From: Candidatus Methylopumilus universalis
GTDB lineage: Bacteria; Pseudomonadota; Gammaproteobacteria; Burkholderiales; Methylophilaceae
Assembly (NCBI RefSeq): GCF_006364435.1
Contig: NZ_CP040977.1
Coordinates: 1,054,001 to 1,118,000 of the forward strand
Reading direction: 5' to 3'
Length of the DNA: 64,000 bases
The notes beneath the pieces were generated by a model, which was not told where the DNA came from, searched no databases, and worked only from the letters and a program-made list of their open reading frames with translations. Position 1 is the stretch's first letter. Each line of letters begins with the position of its first letter. Position numbers and translations under genes: made by a program. Below are positions 10,599 to 20,588 of this stretch, piece after piece.

Positions 10599-11618
10599 TT
10601 ATTTGGCAGCAATCATAGCCAAAGCTGTATCAATCATTCGACAGCTAAACCCCCACTCATTGTCATACCACCCAAAAACTTTTACGAGCAATCCATCCTC
10701 ACTCACTTTGGTGAGATTAGCATCAAAATGAGATGAGGCTTCTGTGTGATTGAAATCAACAGATACCAATGGCTCGTCATTGTAAATTAATATACCTTTT
10801 AATAGGCCTTGGTTGGCTGCTTCTTTCATGATGCGATTTACTTCTTCTTTTGATGTCGTTTTTTTAGGTGTGAAAGTAAGCTCTACTAATGATACATTTA
10901 ATGTAGGTACTCTAATTGCAATACCATCAAGCTTACCTTTTAATTCAGGTATGACTAATGCAACGCTCTCTGCGGCACCTGTTTTGGTAGGAATCATAGA
11001 GGCTGTTGCAGAACGCGCTCTTCTTAGATCTTTATGTTGATTGTCATTTAAATATTGGTCATTTGTATATGAGTGAATGGTTGTCATAAGTCCTGTGACA
11101 ATCCCCAGTTTTTCATGCAATGGTTTTACCATTGGCGCTAAGCCATTCGTTGTGCAAGAAGCATTAGAAACAATAAGGTCAGAAGCTTTTAAAGTAAGAT
11201 GGTTTACGCCATAAACAATAGTTGCATCAACATCTTTATCTCCCGGTGAAGAAATCAATACTTTCTTAGCGCCTTGTTTCAAATGTATGTTCGATTTTTC
11301 TTTACTAGTAAAAGCACCGGTACATTCCATAACCACGTCTACATTTAATTCACCCCAAGGTAAGTCTTCAGGATTCCTTGTGCTATAAAATTTAATAACA
11401 TCACCATTTATAATAATTTCATGGTCATTGGTTTTGATGTCAGCATTAAATTTTCCATGCGCGCTATCGTATTTTAATAAATGGGCATTAGATGCTGTAT
11501 CACCCCGACTCGAATTAATAGCAACTACTTTAATATCTTGATGATTTAACTCATAAATCGCTCTTAATATTAAACGGCCTATTCTTCCAAATCCTGTGAT
11601 TGCTATCTTAACTGCCAT
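10599..11618 (-). CDS. gap: Glyceraldehyde-3-phosphate dehydrogenase, possibly NADP-accepting
   Basis: Oxidises and phosphorylates glyceraldehyde 3-phosphate, or runs in reverse. The 339 residues include the Rossmann GFGRIGR near residue 9 and catalytic Cys155 in SNASCTTNG. Two differences from the E. coli GapA pattern are visible. Ser36 in AINSS replaces the Asp that normally contacts the adenosine ribose of NAD and excludes NADP. Gly159 replaces the second Cys of SCTTNC. The first suggests relaxed or NADP-type cofactor use; this is inference. A strong GAGGAAA ribosome binding site precedes the ATG. It has an upstream terminator separating it from tkt. Confidence 0.96.
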   Translation of the reverse strand: MAVKIAITGFGRIGRLILRAIYELNHQDIKVVAINSSRGDTASNAHLLKYDSAHGKFNADIKTNDHEIIINGDVIKFYSTRNPEDLPWGELNVDVVMECTGAFTSKEKSNIHLKQGAKKVLISSPGDKDVDATIVYGVNHLTLKASDLIVSNASCTTNGLAPMVKPLHEKLGIVTGLMTTIHSYTNDQYLNDNQHKDLRRARSATASMIPTKTGAAESVALVIPELKGKLDGIAIRVPTLNVSLVELTFTPKKTTSKEEVNRIMKEAANQGLLKGILIYNDEPLVSVDFNHTEASSHFDANLTKVSEDGLLVKVFGWYDNEWGFSCRMIDTALAMIAAK

Positions 11619-11640
11619 AAAGATTTCCTCGGTAAAAAAT

Positions 11641-11666
11641 AAGGCATCTCAAAATTGAGATGCCTT
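11641..11666 (-). terminator. Terminator of tkt, ahead of gap
   Basis: A 12-bp perfect inverted repeat (AAGGCATCTCAA / TTGAGATGCCTT) is followed on the minus strand by a run of six T (ATTTTTTACC). It lies 21 bp after the tkt stop and just before the gap ribosome binding site. gap may therefore depend on partial readthrough or on a promoter within about 30 bp. Confidence 0.85.
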
Positions 11667-11687
11667 ATTAAACTTACTCAATAATAA

Positions 11688-13679
11688 TTACAGAATTGAT
11701 TTAACAGTTGAAACAACATTTTCTACTGTAAATCCAAAGTGTTTAAATAATGCGCCGCCAGGAGCTGATTCGCCAAATGTATCGATACCAACAGCTGCGC
11801 CGTCTAAACCAATATATTTTCTCCAGAAGTCGGTCACACCCGCTTCAATCGATACACGTTTTACACCTTTAGTTAATACGCTATCTTTGTATGCCTGATC
11901 TTGGCGATCATATACATTTGTTGATGGCATAGAAACAACACGTGCTTTGATATTTTGCTCTTTTAATGCCGCTTGTGATTTCAATGCAAGATCGACTTCT
12001 GATCCAGTTGCTATCAGAATGATATCTGCCTTGCCACCTTCAGCTTCTGATAATACATAAGCGCCTTTGCGAATTAAATCAATTTGCGCATCAGTTCTTT
12101 TTGTAAATGAAGTATTTTGTCTGCTTAATACTAAGCTTGTTGGGTTATGAATGCTTTCAACTGCAACTACCCATGCTACTGCTGTTTCAGTTGAGTCTGC
12201 TGGTCTCCATACATCCATTCTAGGAATGTAACGAAGACCTGAGGTAGTTTCGATCGGTTGATGTGTTGGGCCATCTTCACCTTGACCAATCGAGTCATGC
12301 GTTAAAACATAGATCACTCTTTGTTTCATAAGCGCTGCCATTCTCATGCCGTTCTTCATATAGTCTGTAAATATATGGAAAGTGCCACCGAATGGAAGCA
12401 CGCCACCATGAAGCGCCATGCCATTCATAATAGCTGCCATACCAAATTCACGTACGCCATAGGAAATATAATTACCTGGTGTTTTGCCGCTTACGTGCTG
12501 GAATGATGAACAGCTTGTTAAGTTAGACCCTGTTAAGTCTGCTGAACCGCCCACAAATTCTGGCAACATTGGCGCAAGCGCAGCAATAGCATTTTGTGAG
12601 GCTTTACGTGTCGCTAATACTTCAGCTTTTTCATTTACTGATTTAATCATGGCATCAGTTGATGCTTTCCAATTTTTTGGAAGATCGCCTTTCATGCGAC
12701 GTTTAAATTCAGCAGCTAAATCTGGAAATTCTTTTTCATAAGCCGCGAATTTATCATTCCATGCTGCTTCAGCTTTAGCACCTTTATCTTTAGCGCTCCA
12801 TCCTGCGTATACGTCTTCAGGAATTACAAAAGGATCGTGCTTCCAACCAATGGCTTCTCTTGTAGCTGCGACTTCAGCATCACCTAATGCTGATCCATGA
12901 CAATCATGTGATCCAGATTTATTAGGTGAGCCTTTGCCAATAATAGTTTTGCAACAAATTAATGATGGCTTGTCTGTTATTTTCTTCGCCGCTTCTACTG
13001 CTTTGTTAATGGCTTCAAAATCATGGCCATCTACATTTGGAATTACATGCCAACCATATGATTCGAAACGTTTGGCTGTATCGTCCGTATACCAACCTTC
13101 GATGTGACCATCGATAGAAATTCCATTGTCATCCCAGAATGCAATTAAATTTCCAAGGCCCCATGTTCCTGCAAGGGCAGAAGCCTCATGAGAAACTCCT
13201 TCCATCATGCAACCATCACCTAAAAATACATATGTGTGGTGATCTACAATTTTATGATTAGGTTTATTAAATTGGTTAGCAAGTAATTTTTCTGCCATTG
13301 CAAAACCTACCGCATTGCTTATGCCTTGTCCTAAAGGCCCTGTGGTTGTTTCTACACCTGGTGCATAACCGTATTCGGGGTGGCCTGCACACTTAGAATG
13401 AAGTTGACGAAATGTTTTGATTTCATCCATTGGTAAATCGTAACCTGTGAGATGAAGCAATGAATAAATCAACATCGAACCATGTCCATTCGAAAGAATA
13501 AAACGATCACGATTAGCCCAGTTTGGATTAGAAGGGTTATGTTGTAAATGATGATTCCATAAAACTTCGGCAATTTCAGCCATACCCATAGGCGCGCCTG
13601 GGTGACCTGAGTTTGCTTTTTGAACTGCATCCATTGATAACGCACGAATCGCGTTAGCTAAATCTTGACGTGTTGCCAT
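11688..13679 (-). CDS. tkt: Transketolase
   Basis: Thiamine-diphosphate enzyme moving two-carbon units between sugar phosphates; it acts in the rearrangement phase of the RuMP cycle used by methylotrophs. The 663-residue length is normal. Visible motifs are the N-terminal [18 protein letters not shown], the ThDP-binding [19 protein letters not shown] with its Mg ligands, and the pyrimidine-domain region [19 protein letters not shown] strong GGGAGG ribosome binding site precedes the ATG at 13679. The 168-bp stretch upstream to the thioredoxin-fold gene is AT-rich with no clear promoter. Confidence 0.98.
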   Translation of the reverse strand: MATRQDLANAIRALSMDAVQKANSGHPGAPMGMAEIAEVLWNHHLQHNPSNPNWANRDRFILSNGHGSMLIYSLLHLTGYDLPMDEIKTFRQLHSKCAGHPEYGYAPGVETTTGPLGQGISNAVGFAMAEKLLANQFNKPNHKIVDHHTYVFLGDGCMMEGVSHEASALAGTWGLGNLIAFWDDNGISIDGHIEGWYTDDTAKRFESYGWHVIPNVDGHDFEAINKAVEAAKKITDKPSLICCKTIIGKGSPNKSGSHDCHGSALGDAEVAATREAIGWKHDPFVIPEDVYAGWSAKDKGAKAEAAWNDKFAAYEKEFPDLAAEFKRRMKGDLPKNWKASTDAMIKSVNEKAEVLATRKASQNAIAALAPMLPEFVGGSADLTGSNLTSCSSFQHVSGKTPGNYISYGVREFGMAAIMNGMALHGGVLPFGGTFHIFTDYMKNGMRMAALMKQRVIYVLTHDSIGQGEDGPTHQPIETTSGLRYIPRMDVWRPADSTETAVAWVVAVESIHNPTSLVLSRQNTSFTKRTDAQIDLIRKGAYVLSEAEGGKADIILIATGSEVDLALKSQAALKEQNIKARVVSMPSTNVYDRQDQAYKDSVLTKGVKRVSIEAGVTDFWRKYIGLDGAAVGIDTFGESAPGGALFKHFGFTVENVVSTVKSIL

Positions 13680-13847
13680 TATTGCCTCCCGAAATTGACA
13701 GCATTACAAATATTTTTTAAGTATTTGCGTACTAAATGTAAAGTTAAAAAATTGATGTTATTTTTATCTAAATTATTGCTTAAATACCCCTTTTCAGCAA
13801 GGTGAATAGGGTCTTTTTGCCCCTTGATTATTTGAGCTAAATGCTTT

Positions 13848-14402
13848 TCATTCTCGCCATTTGATTGAGCAGCCTATACTCGATTTTTGGTCAACGGGGC
13901 CTTGCTGGGTCTTAGCAACAAGAAGCATTGCCTCATATAAATCTCGCGTATTATTGGGTGGCGGCTCTCCTCGACCAGTTGCATCGAAGCGCCCACGATA
14001 TTGCAGTTCTAGATTACGATTAAAACCAAAAAAATCAGGTGTACAAATAGCATTATAGGAACGCGCAGTTTCTTGACTGTGATCAATTGCGTAAGGAAAA
14101 GGAAAGTTAAATTGATGCGCAACGAGTTTCATATTCTCAAATGAATCCTCAGGATAATTCTCAGTGTCATTACTTTGAATGGCAACCGTTTCAATGCCGA
14201 GATCTTTTAGTGCTCTAACATCTTTCACCAGTCTTGGCAAAATTGCTTTCACATATGGGCAGTGGTTACATATGAACATGATAAGCAAACCATTAGCCCC
14301 TTTTGATTTTTCTAGGTTCCAAAAGGTATCATCGACCCCCTGCAAATTAAAATCGATCGCTTTCCAACCAAAATCGCAAAGTGGAGTATTTAAACTAACC
14401 AT
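13848..14402 (-). CDS. Thioredoxin-fold (AhpC/TSA-like) protein with CxxC
   Basis: A 184-residue protein without a signal peptide, so probably cytoplasmic. The redoxin-like pattern includes FWNLEKSKGANGLLIMFICNHCPYVKAI, with CNHC as the likely redox-active pair, and a later cis-Pro region NAICTPDFFGFNR. This family of thioredoxin-like proteins with an NHCPYVK motif is common in Proteobacteria and Cyanobacteria, but its substrate is not established. It is divergent from rsmE. A role as thiol peroxidase or reductase is plausible but unproven. Confidence 0.8.
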   Translation of the reverse strand: MVSLNTPLCDFGWKAIDFNLQGVDDTFWNLEKSKGANGLLIMFICNHCPYVKAILPRLVKDVRALKDLGIETVAIQSNDTENYPEDSFENMKLVAHQFNFPFPYAIDHSQETARSYNAICTPDFFGFNRNLELQYRGRFDATGRGEPPPNNTRDLYEAMLLVAKTQQGPVDQKSSIGCSIKWRE

Positions 14403-14445
14403 GTTTTATGCCTTAATATAGCTTATCTTTTTAATAGAATTGACT

Positions 14446-15186
14446 ATGGAAGAAAATCGATTTTACCACTCCGAAAACCTGGAACTCAAACATGTCGTTG
14501 AGTTAATTGTGCAGACACATATCCATGCTACAAAAGTTTTAAGATTAAAGGTGGGCGATCAATTCGCACTCTTTAATGGTGACGGTTATGATTATGTCGC
14601 AAAAGTAATTGAATTATCTAAGCATAAAACTTCTGTTGAGATTATCGATAGGTATGAAGTGAATCATGAGTCACCCTTAAAAATTACCCTCGCACAAGGT
14701 CTTGCAGCTGGAGATAAAATGGACTGGATTATTCAAAAAGCGGTTGAGCTTGGCATCCAATCCATACAGCCTCTGTTGACTGAACGATCTATTGTTAAGC
14801 TTGACCGTGAAAGAGCAGATAAAAAACTTGAGCACTGGAGAACTGTTGCTATTTCAGCCTGCGAACAAACCGGGCGAAGCATCATTCCGGATATTTTAAG
14901 TCCGATTCACCTAGTCCAATGGCTCAGTAATCAAAACCAAACAGCTAACAGTTTGAAGTTAATCCTTACGCCAGCGAAAGCTCAAAATATCAATCATTTA
15001 GAAAAACCTTCTTCTCCTGTTGTTTTTATGGTGGGACCTGAGGGCGGCTTTTCAGAAAAAGAAATGAATTTAGCTTTAAGTAGCTCATTCGTTCCAGTAA
15101 ATTTTGGCAAGAGAGTTCTAAGAACGGAAACCGCCTCCGTCGTAGCGCTATCGATTATGCAAAATTTATGGGGTGATTTTGCATGA
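14446..15186 (+). CDS. rsmE: 16S rRNA m3U1498 methyltransferase RsmE
   Basis: SPOUT-class methyltransferase that modifies 16S rRNA U1498 using S-adenosylmethionine. It has the N-terminal PUA-like domain (HIHATKVLRLKVGDQFALFNGDG) and the C-terminal knot region with MVGPEGGFSEKEMNLA and GKRVLRTETA, both typical. I place the start at ATG 14446; an in-frame TTG at 14440 would add only two residues. It ends 68 bp before the HTH-argA gene, and a promoter for that gene lies in the gap. Confidence 0.96.
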   Translation: MEENRFYHSENLELKHVVELIVQTHIHATKVLRLKVGDQFALFNGDGYDYVAKVIELSKHKTSVEIIDRYEVNHESPLKITLAQGLAAGDKMDWIIQKAVELGIQSIQPLLTERSIVKLDRERADKKLEHWRTVAISACEQTGRSIIPDILSPIHLVQWLSNQNQTANSLKLILTPAKAQNINHLEKPSSPVVFMVGPEGGFSEKEMNLALSSSFVPVNFGKRVLRTETASVVALSIMQNLWGDFA

Positions 15187-15198
15187 AACGCAAAATTT

Positions 15199-15254
15199 TT
15201 GATTTTTTTATAAAAATACATGTAAAATATGCATTTTAAGCAAATTATAAACCT
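15199..15254 (+). promoter_or_regulatory. Candidate promoter and operator of the HTH-argA gene
   Basis: A -35-like TTGATT (15199-15204) and a -10-like TAAAAT (15223-15228) are separated by 18 bp. An inverted repeat (AAAATACAT at 15213-15221 and ATGCATTTT at 15229-15237, 8 of 9 positions matching, 7-bp spacer) covers the -10. That placement is what a repressor site would look like. The region is very AT-rich, so chance is possible. Confidence 0.4.
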
Positions 15255-16808
15255 ATGTCTCTTGGCGAAGCAATCAGAAAAAGAAGGAAGTCTCTAGGGT
15301 TCACCCTGCAGGCATTAGCAAAAAAAATTGCGAGCGACCCCGGTAATCTTTCTAGAATAGAAAGGGGTGAGCAAAATATAGGTGAAGCGCAATTATTAAA
15401 AATATGTGAAGCGCTTAATTGCGCCCCCTCTAGTCTTTTTCAAAACAACGTGCCTGCAAACACCATTCCAAAACTAGACAGCCAAACATTTGCAAGATGG
15501 TTTAGATTAGCGGCCCCGTATATCAATACTTTTAGCAATAAAACATTTGTTATTGCTTTTGGCGGGGAGCTTCTTGATGAAGATCAGTTTACCGCTCTCT
15601 CTCACGACATCAATTTATTAACTTGCTTAAATGTCAAAATTATCCTCGTTCATGGGGCAAGACCTCAAATCGACCAAAAGCTAAAAGAGAAAAAAATTTC
15701 AACTCAGCTTGTAAGAAATGTTCGAGTCACTGATGATTTAAGTATGGAAGCTGTTAAAGAAGCTAATGGCCTTATTAAGATCAATATTGAATCAACACTT
15801 TCTTCAAGTCTTTTAAACTCGCCCATGGCGGGTAGTGATATTAAAGTCTCTAGCGGAAATTTTATTACTGCAAAACCTTTGGGTGTAATTGATGGTATCG
15901 ATATGCAACATACAGGGGAAGTAAGAAAAATTGACAGCGCTGCCATCAAGAAAAAATTAGACAACAAAGAATTAGTAGTGATCTCACCCATCGGTTATTC
16001 GCCTACAGGTGAAGTATTTAACCTCACAATGGAAGATGTGGCCCTCAAAACCTCTATAGCTTTAGAAGCGGATAAACTTATTCTTCTTATAGATTCCGAT
16101 GGTATCTTTAATCTAAGGAATGAACTTCTGCATGAGATGACATTAGAAAAGGCAATTAATCTTTATAAAAGCACTTCAAAAAATAATCCAAAAAAACATG
16201 AGCTTATTAATATCAACTCCAATGAGTTAGATCTTCTTGAAATTGCTATTAAAGCCTCTGAAGCAGGTATAAATAAAATTCATCTCATTAATAGGCACAT
16301 TGATGGTGCGATTCTGCAAGAATTATTTACAGATGAAGGTGTAGGAACAGTTATTACCGAAAAAGCTCTAGATGCTATTAGGCCAGCTTCTCATAACGAC
16401 GTTAAAGGAATTCATAAGCTAATTAATCCCCTGGAGGCTGGAGGGTATCTTGTTAAAAGAGGCAGAGAAAGAATTGATCATGAGATAGAAAACTTTTTAG
16501 TGATAGAACATGATAATAAAATTATAGGTTGTGCAGCTTTATATTCTTATGATGATTATGTTGAATTTGCATGCTTTGCTATTAACAAAAATTACCAGTC
16601 TAAAGGCTTTGGGTCAAAGCTCTATAATTATTGCGAAGAACTTGCACGACAAAGAAATTATAAATATCTATTTGCCTTAACAACAAGAACTGAGCATTGG
16701 TTCATTGAGAAAGGTTTTAAAGAAGAGAATATTCAAAAGCTTCCTAAAAAAAGAATAGAGTCTTATTTGCCACAAAGAAATTCAAAATTTTTTATTAAAA
16801 AGCTTTAA
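15255..16808 (+). CDS. argA: N-acetylglutamate synthase with N-terminal XRE-type helix-turn-helix fusion
   Basis: First enzyme of arginine synthesis, making N-acetylglutamate from acetyl-CoA and glutamate. Of 517 residues, about 75 more than E. coli ArgA, residues 5-62 form an XRE/Cro HTH domain (IRKRRKSLGFTLQALAKKI, then NLSRIERGEQ). From about residue 80 the order is classical ArgA: an amino-acid kinase-like domain (APYINTFSNKTFVIAFGGE, VHGARPQID) to about 365, then a GNAT domain with the acetyl-CoA loop YQSKGFGSKL at 447-455 and the ending LPQRNSKFFIKKL. No ATG lies between the HTH and the ArgA part (the next Met is 164), though a GTG exists at residue 66 without a good ribosome binding site. 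argB follows by 27 bp. The added domain suggests a DNA-binding, perhaps arginine-responsive, regulatory role; this is inference. Confidence 0.9.
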   Translation: MSLGEAIRKRRKSLGFTLQALAKKIASDPGNLSRIERGEQNIGEAQLLKICEALNCAPSSLFQNNVPANTIPKLDSQTFARWFRLAAPYINTFSNKTFVIAFGGELLDEDQFTALSHDINLLTCLNVKIILVHGARPQIDQKLKEKKISTQLVRNVRVTDDLSMEAVKEANGLIKINIESTLSSSLLNSPMAGSDIKVSSGNFITAKPLGVIDGIDMQHTGEVRKIDSAAIKKKLDNKELVVISPIGYSPTGEVFNLTMEDVALKTSIALEADKLILLIDSDGIFNLRNELLHEMTLEKAINLYKSTSKNNPKKHELININSNELDLLEIAIKASEAGINKIHLINRHIDGAILQELFTDEGVGTVITEKALDAIRPASHNDVKGIHKLINPLEAGGYLVKRGRERIDHEIENFLVIEHDNKIIGCAALYSYDDYVEFACFAINKNYQSKGFGSKLYNYCEELARQRNYKYLFALTTRTEHWFIEKGFKEENIQKLPKKRIESYLPQRNSKFFIKKL

Positions 16809-17720
<912 letters not shown>

Positions 17721-18347
17721 TTGTCAAAAATTTGGATTTTTGATTTAGACGACACGCTCCACGACGCAAGTTCTAAAATATTTCCACGCATTAATCAGTC
17801 TATGACTACATATGTAAGTCAAAAACTTAATATTAGCAATGATGCTGCACATGAAATTCGGGACCAATATTGGAAAGTCTATGGTGCGACTTTGAAGGGG
17901 CTCATGGAAATTCACGGTGTCGATCCAAAAGAATTTTTACTGAAGACACACGATGCATATGAACTTTCTAAATTCGTTAAGCAATCTCACGCCTTAAAAA
18001 ATACCTTAAAAAAACTCAGGGGTAAAAAGATTGTTTTTACAAATGCCCCTCTTCATTATGCAATAGCAATTATTAAATCATTAAACATTGAAAAATATTT
18101 TTCAGCAATTTATAGCATTGAGTCAACGAAATATAATCCAAAACCTTCTCTCATTGCGTTTAGGAAAATTTTAAGGCATCTCGGAAAAAAGGCTTATCAA
18201 TGCACAATGGTAGAAGATGATCTTGCTAATTTAAAAACAGCATACAAGATAGGCATGAAAACAATATTAGTCTCAAGACAGAATAAAAAAACAATTTTTG
18301 TAAATAAACGAATTACAAAAATTACTCAGCTTACTCAGTCAAGCTAG
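17721..18347 (+). CDS. HAD-superfamily pyrimidine 5'-nucleotidase-like phosphatase
   Basis: A 208-residue HAD hydrolase with motif [11 protein letters not shown] at residues 7-16, motif II IVFTNAP, the conserved Lys in KYNPKPS, and motif [19 protein letters not shown]. This layout fits the pyrimidine 5'-nucleotidase (SDT1-like) group often found next to argB in Betaproteobacteria. The start is a TTG at 17721, immediately after the argB stop, so translation is probably coupled. It overlaps the convergent cca stop by 4 bases. The substrate is inferred from family only. Confidence 0.82.
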   Translation: MSKIWIFDLDDTLHDASSKIFPRINQSMTTYVSQKLNISNDAAHEIRDQYWKVYGATLKGLMEIHGVDPKEFLLKTHDAYELSKFVKQSHALKNTLKKLRGKKIVFTNAPLHYAIAIIKSLNIEKYFSAIYSIESTKYNPKPSLIAFRKILRHLGKKAYQCTMVEDDLANLKTAYKIGMKTILVSRQNKKTIFVNKRITKITQLTQSS

Positions 18348-19468
18348 ATAAGCTTGACCAATTCAGCAAGTCGCGCTTCATAAATAGCAGCCTTAATATC
18401 GACGCCACTTTTATTTTGGCTAATAGCGCCAAGATTTAATTTATTAAGGCGTTTCAAATACTTTTGTAATAATTTCAAAGCAGTCTGTGCTGTTTTTTTC
18501 TGACTTTGCTGGCCTTCGATATAAGCCTCGAAAATGCACATTACGTCTGGAAGAATGTCCGGATTCCTAAATAAATCCATTTTGTAGATCAAATCTAAAA
18601 CTTGACGCGGTTTAAGTTTTTGAAATTGCTTCAATTCAGATAGATTAAATATTACCTTTTCTACTAATTTTTTTACGGCATTCGGTATAGAAAGTCTCAT
18701 ATAAATTTTGTCATTACATTTAGTGCTGACTTTTAAAGGGTAGGTATACAAAAAAAATATTGCTGCTCTAATATCATTTGAGTATTTGTTTTTAGCTGCA
18801 TACTCTAAACTTTTTTTAATTGAGTTTTTATTTTTTTGATAATCTAATTCTGGTAGTATTAATTTAAGAGCGCCACATCGGTTAAGCACATCAAGCATCA
18901 AATAAGATTTTTTCTCTGTAAAACCAACTGAAAATTCATGCCAGACTCTTTCAGACGCTAAGGTTTCGATTTCTTTATTTTTTACAATCTTCTTGAGCAA
19001 TGCTTCTGTCTTGGGATGAATTTTAAACTTGTAAAATCGAGCAGAAAATCTGGCGATACGTAACACTCGAATTGGATCTTCCACAAAGGCAGGGCTCACA
19101 TGGCGTAACACTCTATTTTTAATATCTTTCATGCCACCAAAGGGATCAACAAACTGTCCTTTTTTGTCTTTTGCTATCGCATTAATTGTAAGATCTCGTC
19201 GTTGCAGATCTTCTTCTAGCGTCACCTCTTTTGAAGCGTAAACTTTAAAACCCTTATACCCTTTTGAAACTTTACGCTCCGTTCTTGCCAATGCATATTC
19301 TTGATGTGTTTTAGGATGCAAGAAAACAGGGAAATCTTTGCCTACAGGCTTATAACCTAACTTAACCATTTCTTCTGAAGTCGATCCTACAACTACATAG
19401 TCTTTATCTTTAACAGATAAGCCCATAATTTGATCCCGAACAGCTCCACCTACAAGATATACTTTCAT
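18344..19468 (-). CDS. cca: CCA-adding tRNA nucleotidyltransferase, HD domain apparently lost
   Basis: Adds or repairs the 3' CCA of tRNAs using CTP and ATP. Core motifs are intact: VGGAVRD at residues 6-12, the metal-binding Asp residues in [20 protein letters not shown], and [17 protein letters not shown]. coli Cca has 412 residues and a C-terminal HD phosphohydrolase domain. Here the protein is 374 residues, and the region after LKLILPELD has no HD signature. The enzyme is thus probably a pure nucleotidyltransferase. It is the last gene of the long minus-strand run and abuts the epimerase gene. Confidence 0.94.
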   Translation of the reverse strand: MKVYLVGGAVRDQIMGLSVKDKDYVVVGSTSEEMVKLGYKPVGKDFPVFLHPKTHQEYALARTERKVSKGYKGFKVYASKEVTLEEDLQRRDLTINAIAKDKKGQFVDPFGGMKDIKNRVLRHVSPAFVEDPIRVLRIARFSARFYKFKIHPKTEALLKKIVKNKEIETLASERVWHEFSVGFTEKKSYLMLDVLNRCGALKLILPELDYQKNKNSIKKSLEYAAKNKYSNDIRAAIFFLYTYPLKVSTKCNDKIYMRLSIPNAVKKLVEKVIFNLSELKQFQKLKPRQVLDLIYKMDLFRNPDILPDVMCIFEAYIEGQQSQKKTAQTALKLLQKYLKRLNKLNLGAISQNKSGVDIKAAIYEARLAELVKLI

Positions 19469-20419
19469 TTATCTTCCAGATTTACTTCTATAAACATCAT
19501 ATTTTGAACGCGCTAGAGGTCTATTTTTCTTATTACATAGGTAATGCTCTAAGCGCTCTAAAGAATATCGGTAAGAGATTGCGCGTTTTGGATTCACTAC
19601 ATTATCAACTTGCATAGACCTCCAATTGTCGCGCGTCAATATTTTAATTGGCATCATTTCCATACTTAAAGCAAATAGATATGAAAGGCTTCTATTGAGA
19701 GGGATGATTAGCCGAGTCAATTTCTCTGATCGAATAATAAGACGAATAATATCTTTAAGTGAGTAAATATCAGGCCCACCAAGATCATAAATGTTGCCGT
19801 ATGTCTTTTTATCAAAAAGTGTCTTAATTAGAATTTTTGATACATCCTCAATAAAAATGGGTTGAAATTTAGATTGGGGTGACAAAAGAACTATTCCTGG
19901 CAGCCACTTCACAAGAATTCTAAACATATTAATAAAGTTATCTTTTGCCCCAAAGATGATAGACGGTCTTAGTATAGTTACGTTTAGATCTTTTTGTTTA
20001 AACAATTCAGACTCGCCAAGAGCTTTAGATTTAAGATATAAACTCGGAGCATTGCTACTTGCACCTAACGCGCTTACATGAAGCAATCGCTTAATACCTA
20101 AATCCTTCATGACTTTTGCCAAATGATCTGGCCAAATATGGTGAATATTCTCAAAAGTCTCTTTTTTAGATTGGTGAAGAATACCTAAGAGGTTAATTAC
20201 AACATCTGTCTTTTTTAAATCTTTTTTTACTTGCGCAAGATTATCTAAATCCAAGTCAAATATTTGAACATATGGATTGACGGTCCATAATTTAATTTTT
20301 TCTTTATTTCTAGAGAATAATTTTAGATTGTGATTAGATTGGCTTAGAGCTAAAACGAGGCTGGACCCTAAAAATCCTGATGCTCCAAAAATTGCAATTG
20401 TTTTTTTTGAATTAGCCAA
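19469..20419 (-). CDS. NAD(P)-binding epimerase/NDUFA9-like short-chain reductase
   Basis: A 316-residue atypical SDR protein with the N-terminal Rossmann motif IFGASGFLGSSLV and the YLKSKALGES Tyr-x-x-x-Lys-type site near residue 130. It resembles the complex I NDUFA9-like family, which binds NAD(P)H and is of uncertain function in bacteria; betaproteobacterial genomes commonly keep it next to cca. No membrane helix or signal peptide is evident. The stop abuts the cca start (19469/19468). The reaction is unknown. Confidence 0.8.
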   Translation of the reverse strand: MANSKKTIAIFGASGFLGSSLVLALSQSNHNLKLFSRNKEKIKLWTVNPYVQIFDLDLDNLAQVKKDLKKTDVVINLLGILHQSKKETFENIHHIWPDHLAKVMKDLGIKRLLHVSALGASSNAPSLYLKSKALGESELFKQKDLNVTILRPSIIFGAKDNFINMFRILVKWLPGIVLLSPQSKFQPIFIEDVSKILIKTLFDKKTYGNIYDLGGPDIYSLKDIIRLIIRSEKLTRLIIPLNRSLSYLFALSMEMMPIKILTRDNWRSMQVDNVVNPKRAISYRYSLERLEHYLCNKKNRPLARSKYDVYRSKSGR

Positions 20420-20426
20420 TTCGAAA

Positions 20427-20588
20427 TTAAAGCATTCTTAAGATAAATATAAGAATTAAAATTAATGTGACATTTGTAGTAAGTTTTAAATACTTCAAAT
20501 ATTTTTTATTCTTTGTATTTAGATACAAAAATGTGAATACAACTAATATTGCAAGCAATAAAAATATAAAAAGTCTTAAAATATTCAT
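20427..20588 (-). CDS. Small two-helix membrane protein downstream of lpxC (53 aa)
   Basis: A short gene starting with ATG at 20588, overlapping the lpxC stop by the ATGA tetranucleotide, and ending with TAA at 20427-20429. The protein begins MNILRLFIFLLLAILVVFTF. It has one hydrophobic helix (about 4-23), a lysine-rich loop (NTKNKKYLKYLK) and a second helix (about 40-52). The overlap with lpxC and the clean TM-loop-TM pattern support a real gene. Its function is unknown; proximity to lpxC hints at an envelope role, which is inference. Confidence 0.68.
   Translation of the reverse strand: MNILRLFIFLLLAILVVFTFLYLNTKNKKYLKYLKLTTNVTLILILIFILRML

Noticed and set aside
14440-14445. TTG at 14440 as rsmE start
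   Set aside because: ATG at 14446, two codons later, is the simpler start and gives the usual N-terminus.
15186-15254. Possibility that the HTH and argA are two genes merged by a sequencing error
   Set aside because: The frame is open through the junction, the linker reads as normal coding sequence, and no stop, start or ribosome binding site lies between the domains.
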